Positions 1 to 9,786 of a DNA stretch of 64,000 nt are shown in pieces; within the stretch, counting starts at the first letter, position 1, and each line of letters opens with the position of its first letter. The DNA comes from Mycobacterium sp. (GTDB lineage Bacteria > Actinomycetota > Actinomycetes > Mycobacteriales > Mycobacteriaceae). The stretch is taken from positions 248,001 to 312,000 of the forward strand of contig NZ_JASBVP010000002.1 in assembly GCF_029961025.1 (NCBI RefSeq), given 5' to 3'. Below the pieces are notes generated by a model. That model saw only the letters and a program-made list of their open reading frames with translations. It was not told the DNA's origin and did no database searches. A program made the position numbers and the translations under genes.

Positions 1-258
1 CTCTGCCAGATCTCCTGCACGCCTTTGATATTCAGAACGGATCGCCTGCAGCAGATCAAGGCGCTCCGCACGGCTGCTCTGCGACCAACTGGCGAAGGCC
101 CGGCGCGCGGCGGTTACCGCTGCGTCGACGTCGGCCGCCGAACCGAGCGAGATTTTTCCGGTGATCTGTTCGGTGGCAGGATTTTCGACATCAAACAGGT
201 GGGGTTGGGCCGGGTCGACCCATCGGCCGTCGATATAAAACTTCACATACTCGCGCAT
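1..258 (-). CDS. Aldehyde dehydrogenase, N-terminal part (cut by window edge)
   Basis: The reverse strand from an ATG at 258 reads an open frame of 86 codons that runs off the window. It begins MREYVKFYIDGRWV and continues with a typical NAD(P)-dependent aldehyde dehydrogenase N-terminus (DVENPATEQITGKI, then AARRAFASW). The family oxidises aldehydes to carboxylic acids. The catalytic Cys and Glu lie outside the window, so substrate and integrity cannot be judged. It is divergent from the greA-like gene and is not part of the arabinan operon. The ORF track misses it because the frame is open at the edge. The family call is firm; the exact member is unknown. Confidence 0.85.
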   Translation of the reverse strand, partial: MREYVKFYIDGRWVDPAQPHLFDVENPATEQITGKISLGSAADVDAAVTAARRAFASWSQSSRAERLDLLQAIRSEYQRRAGDLAE

Positions 259-643
259 GACGCCATCCTCCTCCCCCGCCGACTCCCCCGCCGGGTCCCC
301 GGGAATGCCCCCGGGCGTGAACTCGGCATGGTCCGACGGTGTGCGCTGGCGGCCCTCGTGCCGGCCCGGACGGCCACGGGGGGCCGGACGGCCCGACCCA
401 CCCCCGCCCGGGAAGGCCGGCCGGCCCGAACAGCCGGCGACCGGCACGCTGGGTACCCTTGCTCACGTGTTTGCCGCCCTCGTTGCCGCAGGCGTTTCAC
501 CCGGCGGATCGTCGCGCCGTGGTGGTGTCGCACCGAAACACCCAACCGGATGCGCAGCGTGTGAATAATTGGCGAACGTACAACGACACGATGTGGGCGC
601 TCCGCGACGGCCCTCGCGGTCGCGTCCCGAAAGGCTGGCGGAC
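259..643. other. Divergent intergenic region
   Basis: About 385 bases of very GC-rich sequence between the minus-strand aldehyde dehydrogenase and the plus-strand greA-like gene. It should contain both promoters. The listed ORFs here (such as 257-568 and 339-698) are low-complexity Pro/Arg/Gly translations and look spurious. I see no clear operator or RNA gene. Confidence 0.5.
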
Positions 644-1135
644 GTGGGTGAGGAACTCGAACCAAAACGGCTCCCCGACACCACCCGGGATCGGTTAGAG
701 GCTGAGCTGGCCCGACTGCGGGAACGACGCCGCCGGCTGGAGGTCGAGGTCAAAAGCGACCGTGGGATGGTGGGCGATCACGGGGACGCCGCCGAAGCGA
801 TCCAGCGCGCTGACGAGCTGGCCCTGCTCGATGAGCAGATCCTCGAACTCGACCGGATGTTGCGCACCGGGCGTGGACGGTTGCTGGCCGACGACACGAA
901 GACGCTGCCCGCCGGCACCGAAGTGACCTTGCGGTTTGCCGATGGCACGGTCGCCACGATGCACGTGATATCGATCGTGGAAGAAACTCCGGCCGGCGGC
1001 GAAGCCGAGACGCTGACCGCCGGCAGCCCGCTGGGACGGGCATTGGTGGGGCACAAACCCGGCGACATCATCACCTACCCGACGCCCCAGGGCGAGAACC
1101 AGGTCGAGTTGCTCGACGTCAAGTTCCCGGCGTGA
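644..1135 (+). CDS. GreA/GreB-family protein (Rv3788-like)
   Basis: Matches the small Gre-like protein that opens the dprE1-emb locus in M. tuberculosis (Rv3788, about 161 aa). An N-terminal coiled coil ([21 protein letters not shown], then [15 protein letters not shown]) is followed by a C-terminal beta domain ending in [14 protein letters not shown] and a PQG motif, the usual GreA C-terminal layout. The family binds the RNA polymerase secondary channel. I chose the GTG at 644, with AAAGG about 9 bases upstream, because it gives 163 aa. The longer ORF from 569 adds a low-complexity Arg-rich stretch that the family lacks. Next comes gtrA, 52 bases downstream. Confidence 0.85.
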   Translation: MGEELEPKRLPDTTRDRLEAELARLRERRRRLEVEVKSDRGMVGDHGDAAEAIQRADELALLDEQILELDRMLRTGRGRLLADDTKTLPAGTEVTLRFADGTVATMHVISIVEETPAGGEAETLTAGSPLGRALVGHKPGDIITYPTPQGENQVELLDVKFPA

Positions 1136-1187
1136 CCGCCTCGCGCTGCCCGGCGGCGGGCCGGCGCGCGCCCGTAGACTGCCCGCG

Positions 1188-1616
1188 ATGACCCGACCGT
1201 CCGCTGACCTCGCCGCCCCGCGTGCACCCCTGAGGTTGACGACACAGGTGTGGCGATTCGTCGTCACCGGCGCCCTGGCGGCGGTCATCGATTTCGGTCT
1301 TTACGTGGCGCTCTACCGGGTGCTTGGGGTGCAGGTCGATCTGTCCAAAGCGGCCGGCTTCGTCGCCGGCACGGTCACCGCCTATCTGATCAACCGCCGG
1401 TGGACGTTTCGGGCGTCGCCGAGCACCGCGCGCTTCGTCGCCGTCATGGCGCTCTACGGGCTCACCTTCACCGTGCAGGTCGGGCTCAACCACCTGGGTT
1501 TGGCGTTGCTCGGCTACCGGGCCTGGGCGGTGCCCGTCGCGTTCGTGATCGCGCAGGGAACCGCCACGGTGATCAACTTCATCGTGCAGCGGTCGGTGAT
1601 TTTTCGGGCCCGCTGA
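1188..1616 (+). CDS. GtrA-family membrane protein (Rv3789-like)
   Basis: A 142-aa protein with four hydrophobic segments: [59 protein letters not shown] and [20 protein letters not shown]. The N-R-x-W-T-F signature of the GtrA family is present. In M. tuberculosis the orthologue sits between the greA-like gene and dprE1. It has been proposed to act in translocating decaprenyl-phosphoryl-arabinose or in recruiting AftA; I cannot separate these roles from sequence. It is slightly longer at the N-terminus than the 121-aa M. tuberculosis protein. The ATG at 1188 is the only plausible early start. Confidence 0.9.
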   Translation: MTRPSADLAAPRAPLRLTTQVWRFVVTGALAAVIDFGLYVALYRVLGVQVDLSKAAGFVAGTVTAYLINRRWTFRASPSTARFVAVMALYGLTFTVQVGLNHLGLALLGYRAWAVPVAFVIAQGTATVINFIVQRSVIFRAR

Positions 1617-1717
1617 GCACGCTCACCGGCCCACCCCAGCGGGCCGCATGGCCCGGCAGCTCCCCGGACGCGGCGCATCCCGCACCGTCACCCGGTGGGG
1701 CGGTACCCTCTGTGACG

Positions 1718-3082
1718 ATGTTGACGACCAAACGGCTCAGCGGCTGGGGCCGCACCGCTGCCTCGGTGGCCACGGTACTGTCCACCCGCGACCCCGAGGA
1801 AATCGCCGCGGCGGTGGTCCGGGCCGCCGACGCGGGCGGCCGAGGGGTGATCGCGCGGGGCCTGGGTCGCTCGTATGGCGATAACGCCCAGAACGGCGGC
1901 GGGTTGGTGATCGACATGACCCCGCTGAACACCATCCATGCGATCAACGCCGACACCCGCCTCGCCGATGTCGACGCCGGCGTCAGCCTGGATCAGCTGA
2001 TGAAGGCGGCGCTGCCGTTCGGGCTGTGGGTTCCGGTGCTGCCGGGAACCCGCCAGGTCACCGTCGGCGGGGCGATCGCCTGTGACATACACGGCAAGAA
2101 CCATCACAGCGCGGGCAGCTTCGGCAACCACGTCCGGTCGATGGACCTGCTGACCGCGGACGGCCGGATACGTCACCTCACCCCCGACGGTGAGGACTCC
2201 GAGCTGTTCTGGGCCACCGTCGGCGGTAACGGCCTGACCGGCATCATCTTGCGGGCCACCATCGAGATGACACCCACCCAGACGGCATATTTCATCGCCG
2301 ACGGCGACATCACCGCCGGCCTCGATGAGACGATCGCCTTTCACAGCGACGGCAGTGAAGCCCGCTACCCGTACTCGTCGGCCTGGTTCGACGCGATCAG
2401 CGCACCACCGAAGCTGGGACGAGCCGCGATCTCACGCGGCTCGCTGGCCACCGTGGACCAGTTGCCGAAAAAGATTCGGAAGAATCCATTGAAGTTTGAT
2501 GCGCCGCAACTATTTACGTTCCCCGATATCTTTCCCGGAGGCCTGGCCGGCAAGTATACGTTCGCTGCGATCGGTGAGCTGTGGTACCGCAAGTCCGGAA
2601 CATATCGCGGTGAAATCCAAAACCTCACCCGGTTCTACCACCCGCTGGACATGTTCGGGGAATGGAACCGGGCCTACGGACGGGCCGGATTCCTGCAGTA
2701 CCAATTCGTGGTTCCGACCGCGGCGGTCACCGAGTTCAAGGCGGTCATCCGGGATATCCAGGCCAGCGGGCACTATTCATTTCTGAACGTGTTCAAGCTG
2801 TTCGGTGAGGCCAACCGGGCACCGCTGAGCTTTCCCTTCCCGGGCTGGAACATCTGCGTCGATTTCCCGATCAAGCCCGGCCTTAACGAATTCCTTGCCA
2901 AACTTGACCGCCGCATCCTGGAATTCGGTGGCCGGCTGTACACCGCCAAAGACTCCCGCACCACCGCTGAGACCTTCCACGCCATGTATCCGCGCATCGA
3001 CGAGTGGATCGCGCTGCGCCGCAAGGTCGATCCCGTCGGTGTTTTCGTCTCCGACCTGGCCCGGCGCTTGGAGCTGCTGTAA
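1718..3082 (+). CDS. dprE1: Decaprenylphosphoryl-beta-D-ribose 2'-oxidase DprE1
   Basis: FAD-dependent oxidase converting decaprenylphosphoryl-ribose to its 2'-keto form, the first half of the epimerisation giving decaprenylphosphoryl-arabinose for cell-wall arabinan. The VAO-type FAD domain is near-identical to M. tuberculosis ([40 protein letters not shown]). The benzothiazinone-reactive cysteine (Cys387 in M. tuberculosis) is present in the motif WNICVDFP at about residue 380, so covalent inhibition would be predicted. I chose the ATG at 1718 (454 aa); a GTG at 1712 is an alternative. Its stop overlaps the dprE2 start (TAATG), showing translational coupling. Confidence 0.97.
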   Translation: MLTTKRLSGWGRTAASVATVLSTRDPEEIAAAVVRAADAGGRGVIARGLGRSYGDNAQNGGGLVIDMTPLNTIHAINADTRLADVDAGVSLDQLMKAALPFGLWVPVLPGTRQVTVGGAIACDIHGKNHHSAGSFGNHVRSMDLLTADGRIRHLTPDGEDSELFWATVGGNGLTGIILRATIEMTPTQTAYFIADGDITAGLDETIAFHSDGSEARYPYSSAWFDAISAPPKLGRAAISRGSLATVDQLPKKIRKNPLKFDAPQLFTFPDIFPGGLAGKYTFAAIGELWYRKSGTYRGEIQNLTRFYHPLDMFGEWNRAYGRAGFLQYQFVVPTAAVTEFKAVIRDIQASGHYSFLNVFKLFGEANRAPLSFPFPGWNICVDFPIKPGLNEFLAKLDRRILEFGGRLYTAKDSRTTAETFHAMYPRIDEWIALRRKVDPVGVFVSDLARRLELL

Positions 3083-3846
3083 TGGTGCTCGACGCGCTGG
3101 GAAACCCGCAAGCCATTCTGCTGCTCGGCGGCACCTCCGAGATCGGGCTGGCCATCTGCCAGCGCTACCTGCAAAACGCGCCCGCGCGTGTGGTGCTGGC
3201 CGCGCTGCCCGATGATCCCGGCCGCGACGATGCGGTGGCACAGATGACGGCCGCAGGCGCTAAGGCGGTGGAGCTGATCGACTTTGACGCTCTCGACACC
3301 GACAGCCATCCGAAGGTGATCGAGCGGGCTTTTGCCAACGGCGATATCGACGTGGCTATTGTCGCTTTTGGGCTGCTCGGCGACGCCGAGGAACTGTGGC
3401 GCAACCAGCGCAAGGCGGTACAGATCGCTGAAATCAATTACACTGCAGCGGTTTCCGTCGGAGTCCTGCTGGGTGACAAAATGCGCGCCCAGGGTTTCGG
3501 TCAGATTATCGTGATGAGCTCGGTGGCCGGCGAGCGGGTGCGGCGGTCCAACTTCGTCTACGGCTCCACCAAGGCGGGTCTGGACGGCTTCTATCTGGGC
3601 CTCTCCGAAGCGTTACGCGAGTTCGGTGTTCGTGTCTTGGTGGTCCGCCCGGGGCAGGTGCGCACCCGGATGAGCGCGCACCTCAAAGAGGCGCCACTGA
3701 CCGTCGACAAGGAATATATCGCCGAACTGGCGGTCACCGCATCCGCAAAAGGCAAGGAATTGGTTTGGGCACCACCGGCATTCCGCTACGTCATGATGAT
3801 CTTACGACATATCCCGCGCAGAGTCTTCCGCAAGCTGCCCCTTTGA
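3082..3846 (+). CDS. dprE2: Decaprenylphosphoryl-2-keto-ribose reductase DprE2
   Basis: A 254-aa short-chain dehydrogenase that reduces the DprE1 product with NADH to decaprenylphosphoryl-arabinose. Visible are the nucleotide-binding motif [10 protein letters not shown] near residue 17, the catalytic Ser in [11 protein letters not shown], and the Y-x-x-x-K of [12 protein letters not shown]. The start ATG at 3082 shares one base with the dprE1 stop, matching the obligate partnership of the two enzymes. aftA starts two bases after its stop. Length and order match M. tuberculosis Rv3791. Confidence 0.96.
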   Translation: MVLDALGNPQAILLLGGTSEIGLAICQRYLQNAPARVVLAALPDDPGRDDAVAQMTAAGAKAVELIDFDALDTDSHPKVIERAFANGDIDVAIVAFGLLGDAEELWRNQRKAVQIAEINYTAAVSVGVLLGDKMRAQGFGQIIVMSSVAGERVRRSNFVYGSTKAGLDGFYLGLSEALREFGVRVLVVRPGQVRTRMSAHLKEAPLTVDKEYIAELAVTASAKGKELVWAPPAFRYVMMILRHIPRRVFRKLPL

Positions 3847-3848
3847 TC

Positions 3849-5783
3849 ATGCGCAATGCACTGGCCGTCCTGGGCCAGATGGCTGCGGCGGTGGTGGCGG
3901 CGGTTGCGGTGGCGGTGATTTCGCTTCAGGCCATCGCCGGGGTCAACTGGCCCGCCTACCCGTCGTCCAACCAGTTGCATGCCCTGACCACCGTCGGTCA
4001 AGTCGGCTGCATCCTCGGGCTGATCACCGCCGGCTGGATGTGGCGGCGGGGGCGGGGCGCCGCCGGGAGATGGTGGCGGCTTTCGGCTCGGCTCGCGGCG
4101 CTGGTGTTTATCTCGGCGTTTTGCGTGGTGACCCTGGCCATGCCGCTGGGCGCGACCAGGCTGTATCTGTTCGGCATCTCGGTGGACCAACAGTTCCGCA
4201 CCGAATATCTGACCCGGCTGACCGACACCGCCGCGCTGCGCGACATGACCTACATCGGCCTGCCGCCGTTCTATCCGCCGGGCTGGTTCTGGGTCGGCGG
4301 GCGTGCCGCGGCGCTGACCGGGACACCGGCCTGGGAGATGTACAAGCCGTGGGCCATCACCTCGATCACCATCGCCGCCGCGGCGGCACTGGTGCTGTGG
4401 TGGCGAATGATCCGCTTCGAGCACGCGCTGATGGTCACCACGGCCACCGCGGCGGTGACCCTGGCCTACGCCTCGCCGGAGCCGTACGCGGCGATGATCA
4501 CGCTGCTGCTGCCACCGGTGCTGATCCTGACCTGGTCGGGCCTGCGGTCGGGCAGCCGATCCGGCGGTTGGGCCGCGGTCATCGGTGCCGGGCTTTTCCT
4601 GGGCGTCACGGCCACCTGTTACACCCTGCTGCTGGCCTTCACCGCGTTCACGGTGGTGTTGATGGCGGTCCTGCTGGCCGGATCCCGCCGGCGCCGGGGG
4701 CTGCGCAGCGCAGCCGACCCGCTGGCTCGGCTGAGCGTCATCGCCGTCATCGCGGCGGGTATCGGGTCGAGCACCTGGCTGCCGTTTGTGCTGCGGGCCG
4801 CGCGCGACCCGGTCGGCAATGCCGGCAGCGCACAGCACTACCTGCCCGCCGACGGCGCTGCGCTGCCCTTCCCGATGCTGCAGTTCACCGTGCTGGGCGC
4901 GGTCTGCATGCTGGGCACCCTGTGGCTGGTGGCGCGGGCCCGCTCGTCCGCCCGGGCGGCCGCGTTGGCGATCGGCGTACTCGCGGTGTACCTGTGGTCG
5001 CTGCTGTCGATGCTGGCCACGCTGGCGCGCACCACGCTGCTGTCGTTTCGGCTGCAGCCGACGTTGACCGTGCTGCTCACCGCCGCCGGCGTATTCGGGT
5101 TCATCGAGGTGGTTCTCGCGCTAACCGCGCGGGCCCGCGAAAACGGCCGGGAGCGCGGCTGGGGACGCGGTGTCGTCCCGGTGGCCGCCGCGGTGGGGTT
5201 GGCCGCGGCGATTGCGTTCAGCCAGGACATTCCGGAGGTGCTGCGACCCGACCTCACGATTGCCTACACCGACACCGACGGCTTTGGCCAGCGCGGCGAT
5301 CGCCGCCCGCCCGGCGCCGAGAAGTACTATCCGGCCATCAACGCCGTCATCGCCCGGACCACCGGGAAACCCCCCGACCAGCTCGTCGTGCTGACGGCCG
5401 ATTACAGCTTTCTTTCCTATTACCCCTACTGGGGCTTTCAAGGGTTGACACCGCATTACGCCAACCCGTTGGCGCACTTCGATCGGCGGGCCGCCCAGAT
5501 CAAAAGCTGGTCCGGCCTGCACACCGCCGACCAGTTCCTGCATGCCCTGGACACGCTGCCCTGGCAGCCGCCGACGGTGTTTTTGATGCGCCGCGGCGCT
5601 GGTTCTGGCCCGAGGGCCAGCTACACGCTGCGGCTGGCCGCGGACGTCTACCCCAACCAGCCCAATGTCCGTCGTTACACCGTGGACTTGCGGGCCACCC
5701 TGTTCGCCGACCCGCGGTTCGTCGTCGAGCACATCGGCCCGTTCGTGCTCGCCATCCGCAAGCCCGTTCCGGGGCCCCGATGA
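3849..5783 (+). CDS. aftA: Arabinofuranosyltransferase AftA
   Basis: A 644-aa membrane GT-C glycosyltransferase that primes the galactan with the first arabinofuranose residues, using decaprenylphosphoryl-arabinose. About eleven hydrophobic segments are followed by a soluble C-terminal domain starting near residue 460 ([19 protein letters not shown]). Length matches the M. tuberculosis protein (643 aa). The ATG at 3849 fits this size; the longer ORF from 3765 overlaps dprE2. Its stop overlaps the ATG of a 17-codon mini-ORF (ATGA), which in turn overlaps embC. Confidence 0.95.
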   Translation: MRNALAVLGQMAAAVVAAVAVAVISLQAIAGVNWPAYPSSNQLHALTTVGQVGCILGLITAGWMWRRGRGAAGRWWRLSARLAALVFISAFCVVTLAMPLGATRLYLFGISVDQQFRTEYLTRLTDTAALRDMTYIGLPPFYPPGWFWVGGRAAALTGTPAWEMYKPWAITSITIAAAAALVLWWRMIRFEHALMVTTATAAVTLAYASPEPYAAMITLLLPPVLILTWSGLRSGSRSGGWAAVIGAGLFLGVTATCYTLLLAFTAFTVVLMAVLLAGSRRRRGLRSAADPLARLSVIAVIAAGIGSSTWLPFVLRAARDPVGNAGSAQHYLPADGAALPFPMLQFTVLGAVCMLGTLWLVARARSSARAAALAIGVLAVYLWSLLSMLATLARTTLLSFRLQPTLTVLLTAAGVFGFIEVVLALTARARENGRERGWGRGVVPVAAAVGLAAAIAFSQDIPEVLRPDLTIAYTDTDGFGQRGDRRPPGAEKYYPAINAVIARTTGKPPDQLVVLTADYSFLSYYPYWGFQGLTPHYANPLAHFDRRAAQIKSWSGLHTADQFLHALDTLPWQPPTVFLMRRGAGSGPRASYTLRLAADVYPNQPNVRRYTVDLRATLFADPRFVVEHIGPFVLAIRKPVPGPR

Positions 5784-5833
5784 CCACCGAAACCGCACGT
5801 GACGAGTCACACAATTACCATCTAGGTCCGTGA
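5780..5833 (+). CDS. 17-codon mini-ORF linking aftA and embC
   Basis: ATG at 5780 overlaps the aftA stop (ATGA) and its TGA overlaps the embC GTG (GTGA). It encodes [17 protein letters not shown]. The double four-base overlap fits a relay in which ribosomes re-initiate from aftA to the mini-ORF to embC. It could also be a chance frame, or a remnant of a former embC N-terminus, since M. tuberculosis EmbC starts with a similar MATEA. No function is known. Confidence 0.4.
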   Translation: MTTETARDESHNYHLGP

Positions 5834-8800
5834 CCACCGCGGGCGCGAACTACCGGACCACCGGGGATGACCGGACGGCCGGGGACGGCCCGATCGTCGA
5901 GGTCGACCGGACCGACCTCGACACCCGGATCACCTGCGACGCCCGGACCGGCCGGGACTACCGCATCGCCCGAAAGGTCGCCATCGTCGCCGGCCTCACC
6001 GGCGCCGTGCTCGCGCTGCTCACGCCGCTGCTGCCGGTCACACAGACCACCGCCCGACTGACTTGGCCGCAAAACGGCGTCTTCGAGAGCGTGGCGGCGC
6101 CGCTCATCGGCTACGTGGCCACCGACCTGTCCGTCAGCATCCCGTGCCGGGCGGCCGCCGGCCTGACGCCCGGCACCACCAAAACCGTGTTGCTGTCGAC
6201 GGTGCCCAAGCAAGCGCCCAACGCCGTCGATCGCGGGCTGCTCATCGAGCGGGCAAACGGTGACTTGGTGGTGGTGGTGCGCAACACCCCGGTGGTCAGC
6301 GCCCCGATGAGCCAGGTCCTCGGCCCGGCCTGCCGGCGGGTGACCTTCACCGCGCACGCCGACAAGGTGACCGGCGAGTTTGTCGGGCTCACCCAGGGCC
6401 CGCACGCCGACCACCCCGGAGCGCCGCTGCGCGGCGAACGCGGTGGCTATGACTTTCGGCCGCAGATCGTCGGGGTTTTCACCGACCTTTCCGGGCCGGC
6501 GCCGGCGGGGCTGAGGTTCTCGGCGACCGTTGACACCCGCTACAGCAGCTCGCCCACGCCGCTGAAGCTGGCCGCGATGATCCTCGGGGTGACGCTGACC
6601 GTGGTGGCGCTGGTGGCGCTGCACATCCTGGACTGCTCCGACGGTCTGCGTCACCGGCGCGTCCTGCCGCCGCGCTGGTGGTCGTTCGGCGCCGTGGACG
6701 GCCTGGTCACCGCGGTCCTGGTGTGGTGGCATTTCGTCGGCGCCAACACCTCTGACGACGGCTACATCCTGACCATGGCCCGGGTGTCCGAGCACGCCGG
6801 GTATATGGCCAACTACTACCGCTGGTTCGGCACACCCGAGGCGCCGTTCGGCTGGTACTACGACCTGCTGGCGCTGTGGGCCCATGTCAGCACCGCCAGC
6901 ATCTGGATGCGGCTGCCCACCCTGGCCATGGCGCTGACGTGCTGGTGGGTGATCAGTCGCGAAGTCATCCCCCGGCTGGGCCACGCCGTCAAGCGCAGCC
7001 GGGCCGCTGAATGGACGGCGGCGGGCATGTTTCTGGCCGTCTGGTTGCCGCTGAACAACGGGTTGCGGCCCGAGCCGATCATCGCCCTGGGCATCCTTTT
7101 GACGTGGTGTTCGGTGGAGCGCGCGGTGGCGACCAGCCGGCTGTTGCCGGTCGCGATCGCCTGTATCACCGGCGCGCTGACGTTGTTTTCCGGGCCGACG
7201 GGTATCGCGTCCATCGGCGCCCTGCTGGTCGCGATCGGGCCGCTGCGCACTATCGTCCACCGTCGCTCTAAACGGTTCGGCGCGCCGGCGCTGCTGGCGC
7301 CGATCATGGCCGCGGTGACCGTCACCGTGATCCTGATCTTTCGCGACCAGACCTTCGCCGGCGAGGTCCAGGCGACCATGCTCAAACGCGCCGTGGGACC
7401 CAGCCTGAGCTGGTTTGACGAGCACATCCGCTACGAGCGGTTGTTCATGGCCAGTCCCGACGGGTCGGTGGCGCGGCGCTTCGCCGTGCTCGCGTTGGTG
7501 GTCGCGCTCGCGGTGTCGGTGGCGATGTCGTTGCGCAAGGGCCGGATTCCGGGCACCGCCGCAGGACCCAGCCGGCGCATCATCGGCATCACGATCATCT
7601 CCTTCGTCGCGATGATGTTCACCCCGACCAAATGGACACACCACTTCGGGGTGTTCGCCGGGTTGGCCGGATCCCTGGGGGCGCTGGCCGCGGTCGCGGT
7701 GACCGCGGACGCGATGCGCTCCCCGCGCAACCGCACGGTGTTCGCCGCCCTGGTGCTGTTCGTGATGGCGTTGTCGTTCGCCAGCGTCAACGGCTGGTGG
7801 TACGTGTCCAATTTCGGTGTGCCGTGGTCGAACGCGTTCCCGGAATGGAAGTTTGGCTTCACCACCGCGCTGCTCGGGCTGACGGTGCTGACATTGCTGG
7901 TGGCCGCGTGGTTTCACTTCGCCTACGACGGTGGCGGCCCGCCGCCTCGGCGTTTTCGGCGGCTGGCGGGCATCGTCGAGTCCCCGTTGGCGATTGCGTC
8001 CTGGACGCTGGTCTTTTTCGAGGTGCTGTCGCTGACATTGGGGATGACCGAGCAGTATCCCGCGTGGTCGGTGGGGCGGTCTAATCTGCAGGCGCTGCCG
8101 GTTGTGGGAACCGGCAAGACCTGCGGGATGGCCGACGACGTGATGGTGGAGCAGGACCCCAACGCCGGCATGCTGGCACCCATCGGCGCGTCGGTAAAGG
8201 ACGCCCTGGGCGCCGGCCTCGACGAGGGGTTCGAGCCCAACGGGATTCCCGCCGACGTCTCCGCCGACCCGGTGATGGAACGCCCCGGCGACCGCAGCTT
8301 CCTGGCCGACGACGGCCTGGTGACCAGCAGCGAGGCCGGCACCGAGGGCGGTACCACCGCAGCGCCGGGCCTCAACGGCTCCCGGGCCCGGCTGCCCTAC
8401 GAGCTGGACCCGGCCCGCACACCGGTGCTGGGCAGTTGGCGGCCCGGGGTCCAGATCCCGGCCAGGCTGCGATCGGCCTGGTACCGGCTGCCGCCCCGCG
8501 ACCAGGCCGGGCCGCTGCTGGTGGTGTCGGCCGCCGGGCGATTCGATCCCGGCGAAGTCCAGGTGCAGTGGGCAGGTGACGACGGAAAACCCACCGGAGC
8601 AATGGGATTCGCCGATGTGGGGGCGGCACCGGCGTGGCGCAACCTGCGGGCGCCATTGGCCGCGGTCCCGCGCAGCGCCACCCGGGTCCGGCTGATCGCC
8701 GACGACGACGACCTGGCTCCGCAACACTGGATCGCGCTGACTCCCCCGCGGATTCCTCGTCTTCGCACGCTGCAGAGCGTGGTCGGCTCCACCGACCCGG

Positions 8801-9141
8801 TGTTACTGGACTGGTTGGTTGGCCTGGCGTTCCCATGCCAGCGGCCGTTCGGCCATCAAAACGGTGTCATCGAAACGCCGAAGTGGCGAATCCTGCCCGA
8901 CCGTTTCGGCGCCGAAGCCAACTCACCGGTCATGGATAAAAACGGTGGCGGGCCGCTGGGCATCACCGAGTTGCTGCTGCGCGCGACCACCGTCGCCAGC
9001 TATCTGAAGGACGACTGGTTTCGAGATTGGGGCGCCTTGCAGAAATTAACGCCTTATTACCCGGACGCCCAACCGGCTCGCCTGGAGCTTGGCTCAATGA
9101 CCCGCAGCGGGCTGTGGAGCCCCGGGCCGCTGCGCCACTGA
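5830..9141 (+). CDS. embC: Arabinosyltransferase EmbC
   Basis: A 1103-aa membrane arabinosyltransferase (GT-C fold) that extends lipoarabinomannan arabinan. It aligns closely with M. tuberculosis EmbC throughout (PLIGYVATDL, STVPKQAP, GANTSDDGYILTMARVSEHA with the catalytic Asp pair, PTKWTHHFGVFAGLAGSLGA). The C-terminal carbohydrate-binding domain ends SYLKDDWFRDWGAL. It resembles EmbC rather than EmbA or EmbB. The N-terminal 45 residues before DYRIARKVAIVAG are Asp/Arg/Thr-rich and diverge from M. tuberculosis. Notably, the next gene is not embA: a Cys-rich peptide on the other strand follows. The GTG start at 5830 overlaps the mini-ORF stop. Confidence 0.96.
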   Translation: MTTAGANYRTTGDDRTAGDGPIVEVDRTDLDTRITCDARTGRDYRIARKVAIVAGLTGAVLALLTPLLPVTQTTARLTWPQNGVFESVAAPLIGYVATDLSVSIPCRAAAGLTPGTTKTVLLSTVPKQAPNAVDRGLLIERANGDLVVVVRNTPVVSAPMSQVLGPACRRVTFTAHADKVTGEFVGLTQGPHADHPGAPLRGERGGYDFRPQIVGVFTDLSGPAPAGLRFSATVDTRYSSSPTPLKLAAMILGVTLTVVALVALHILDCSDGLRHRRVLPPRWWSFGAVDGLVTAVLVWWHFVGANTSDDGYILTMARVSEHAGYMANYYRWFGTPEAPFGWYYDLLALWAHVSTASIWMRLPTLAMALTCWWVISREVIPRLGHAVKRSRAAEWTAAGMFLAVWLPLNNGLRPEPIIALGILLTWCSVERAVATSRLLPVAIACITGALTLFSGPTGIASIGALLVAIGPLRTIVHRRSKRFGAPALLAPIMAAVTVTVILIFRDQTFAGEVQATMLKRAVGPSLSWFDEHIRYERLFMASPDGSVARRFAVLALVVALAVSVAMSLRKGRIPGTAAGPSRRIIGITIISFVAMMFTPTKWTHHFGVFAGLAGSLGALAAVAVTADAMRSPRNRTVFAALVLFVMALSFASVNGWWYVSNFGVPWSNAFPEWKFGFTTALLGLTVLTLLVAAWFHFAYDGGGPPPRRFRRLAGIVESPLAIASWTLVFFEVLSLTLGMTEQYPAWSVGRSNLQALPVVGTGKTCGMADDVMVEQDPNAGMLAPIGASVKDALGAGLDEGFEPNGIPADVSADPVMERPGDRSFLADDGLVTSSEAGTEGGTTAAPGLNGSRARLPYELDPARTPVLGSWRPGVQIPARLRSAWYRLPPRDQAGPLLVVSAAGRFDPGEVQVQWAGDDGKPTGAMGFADVGAAPAWRNLRAPLAAVPRSATRVRLIADDDDLAPQHWIALTPPRIPRLRTLQSVVGSTDPVLLDWLVGLAFPCQRPFGHQNGVIETPKWRILPDRFGAEANSPVMDKNGGGPLGITELLLRATTVASYLKDDWFRDWGALQKLTPYYPDAQPARLELGSMTRSGLWSPGPLRH

Positions 9142-9296
9142 CCTTACGATCCGCCCGACGGCGAACCGGCCGAACGACTCGTTAAGCATAAAGCAGCCGA
9201 GGGGACGGCTCGAACGAGCCACGAATGAGGTTGTGTGCCCGCGGAATCCGATTACTTTGCCTCGGCAATACACCCGGCATTGGGACTAGCCGTGGG

Positions 9297-9443
9297 CTAG
9301 CCGGCCGTTGCCACCTGCTTCATCTGCTGCTCACAGCAGACCTCGCGATGCTCCATCTCGGGTGGGCACGGACACGGCTTTTCGTACACCAGCACGGCAC
9401 CGCAAGATTCACACTCGTATCGGTCTCCGGCGCTGCGAGACAT
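9297..9443 (-). CDS. Small Cys-rich metal-binding peptide (MymT-like)
   Basis: A 48-residue ORF missing from the ORF track. It starts MSRSAGDRYECESCG and contains CxxC, PCPC and CC motifs (six Cys) plus one His, ending QQMKQVATAG. A near-perfect Shine-Dalgarno (AGGGAGGT) sits 5 bases before the ATG. The spacing of Cys clusters around a short hydrophobic strand (AVLVYEKPCPC) resembles the mycobacterial copper metallothionein MymT, though identity is low. A role in Cu(I) or Zn binding is inferred. Two copper ATPases and a CopZ-like chaperone elsewhere in the window make copper plausible. It is convergent with embC. Confidence 0.7.
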   Translation of the reverse strand: MSRSAGDRYECESCGAVLVYEKPCPCPPEMEHREVCCEQQMKQVATAG

Positions 9444-9786
9444 CTTGACCTCCCTTAAAGGTTTCGGCGCGCATCACTGATCGACTGCACAATCGCTTCG
9501 GCGAGGGATGAACAGCCGTAACGGCATAGTACCCATATTTGGTTTGCACATCCCGGTTTTCTGGCACGCTATGTTCCCGGGAAACCGGGTATTGCCCGCC
9601 GATGCGAGCCGAAGCAAGCACGGTACCGACGAACGTATCCGCGCATCCCGCCGATGTCGTGGGGTGGCTGTTAGCTTAGCTACCCGAAACGGGGATGCCT
9701 CGAGGAGCACCGCATGCGGGCGGGCGCGCGACAACGCCGGATAAGCCATGGGCTTCTCCTGCGCTGAGACACGCCCGGCGGCGAAA
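9444..9786. promoter_or_regulatory. Intergenic region upstream of the Cys-rich peptide
   Basis: 343 bases between the peptide start and the end of acs, with lower GC than the surroundings. It holds TACCCATATTTGGTTTG (9536-9552, with CCA-tatt-TGG arms) and an 11-base palindrome TAGCTTAGCTA (9672-9682). Either could be an operator for the minus-strand peptide gene. The 78-codon ORF at 9508-9744 has no family resemblance and is probably not real. No tRNA or clear riboswitch is visible. Confidence 0.35.

Noticed and set aside
5815-8727. 970-codon minus-strand ORF over embC
   Set aside because: It is the antisense shadow of a well-matched embC; its translation is Gly/Arg/His/Gln-rich low-complexity and resembles no family.
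9536-9552. RicR/CsoR-type copper operator before the Cys-rich peptide
   Set aside because: Only CCA...TGG arms match; I cannot align it with confidence to a known operator, so it is kept only as a remark in the intergenic entry.
9508-9744. Possible 78-codon gene between the Cys peptide and acs
   Set aside because: No recognisable family; it lies in the presumed promoter region of the Cys-rich peptide.
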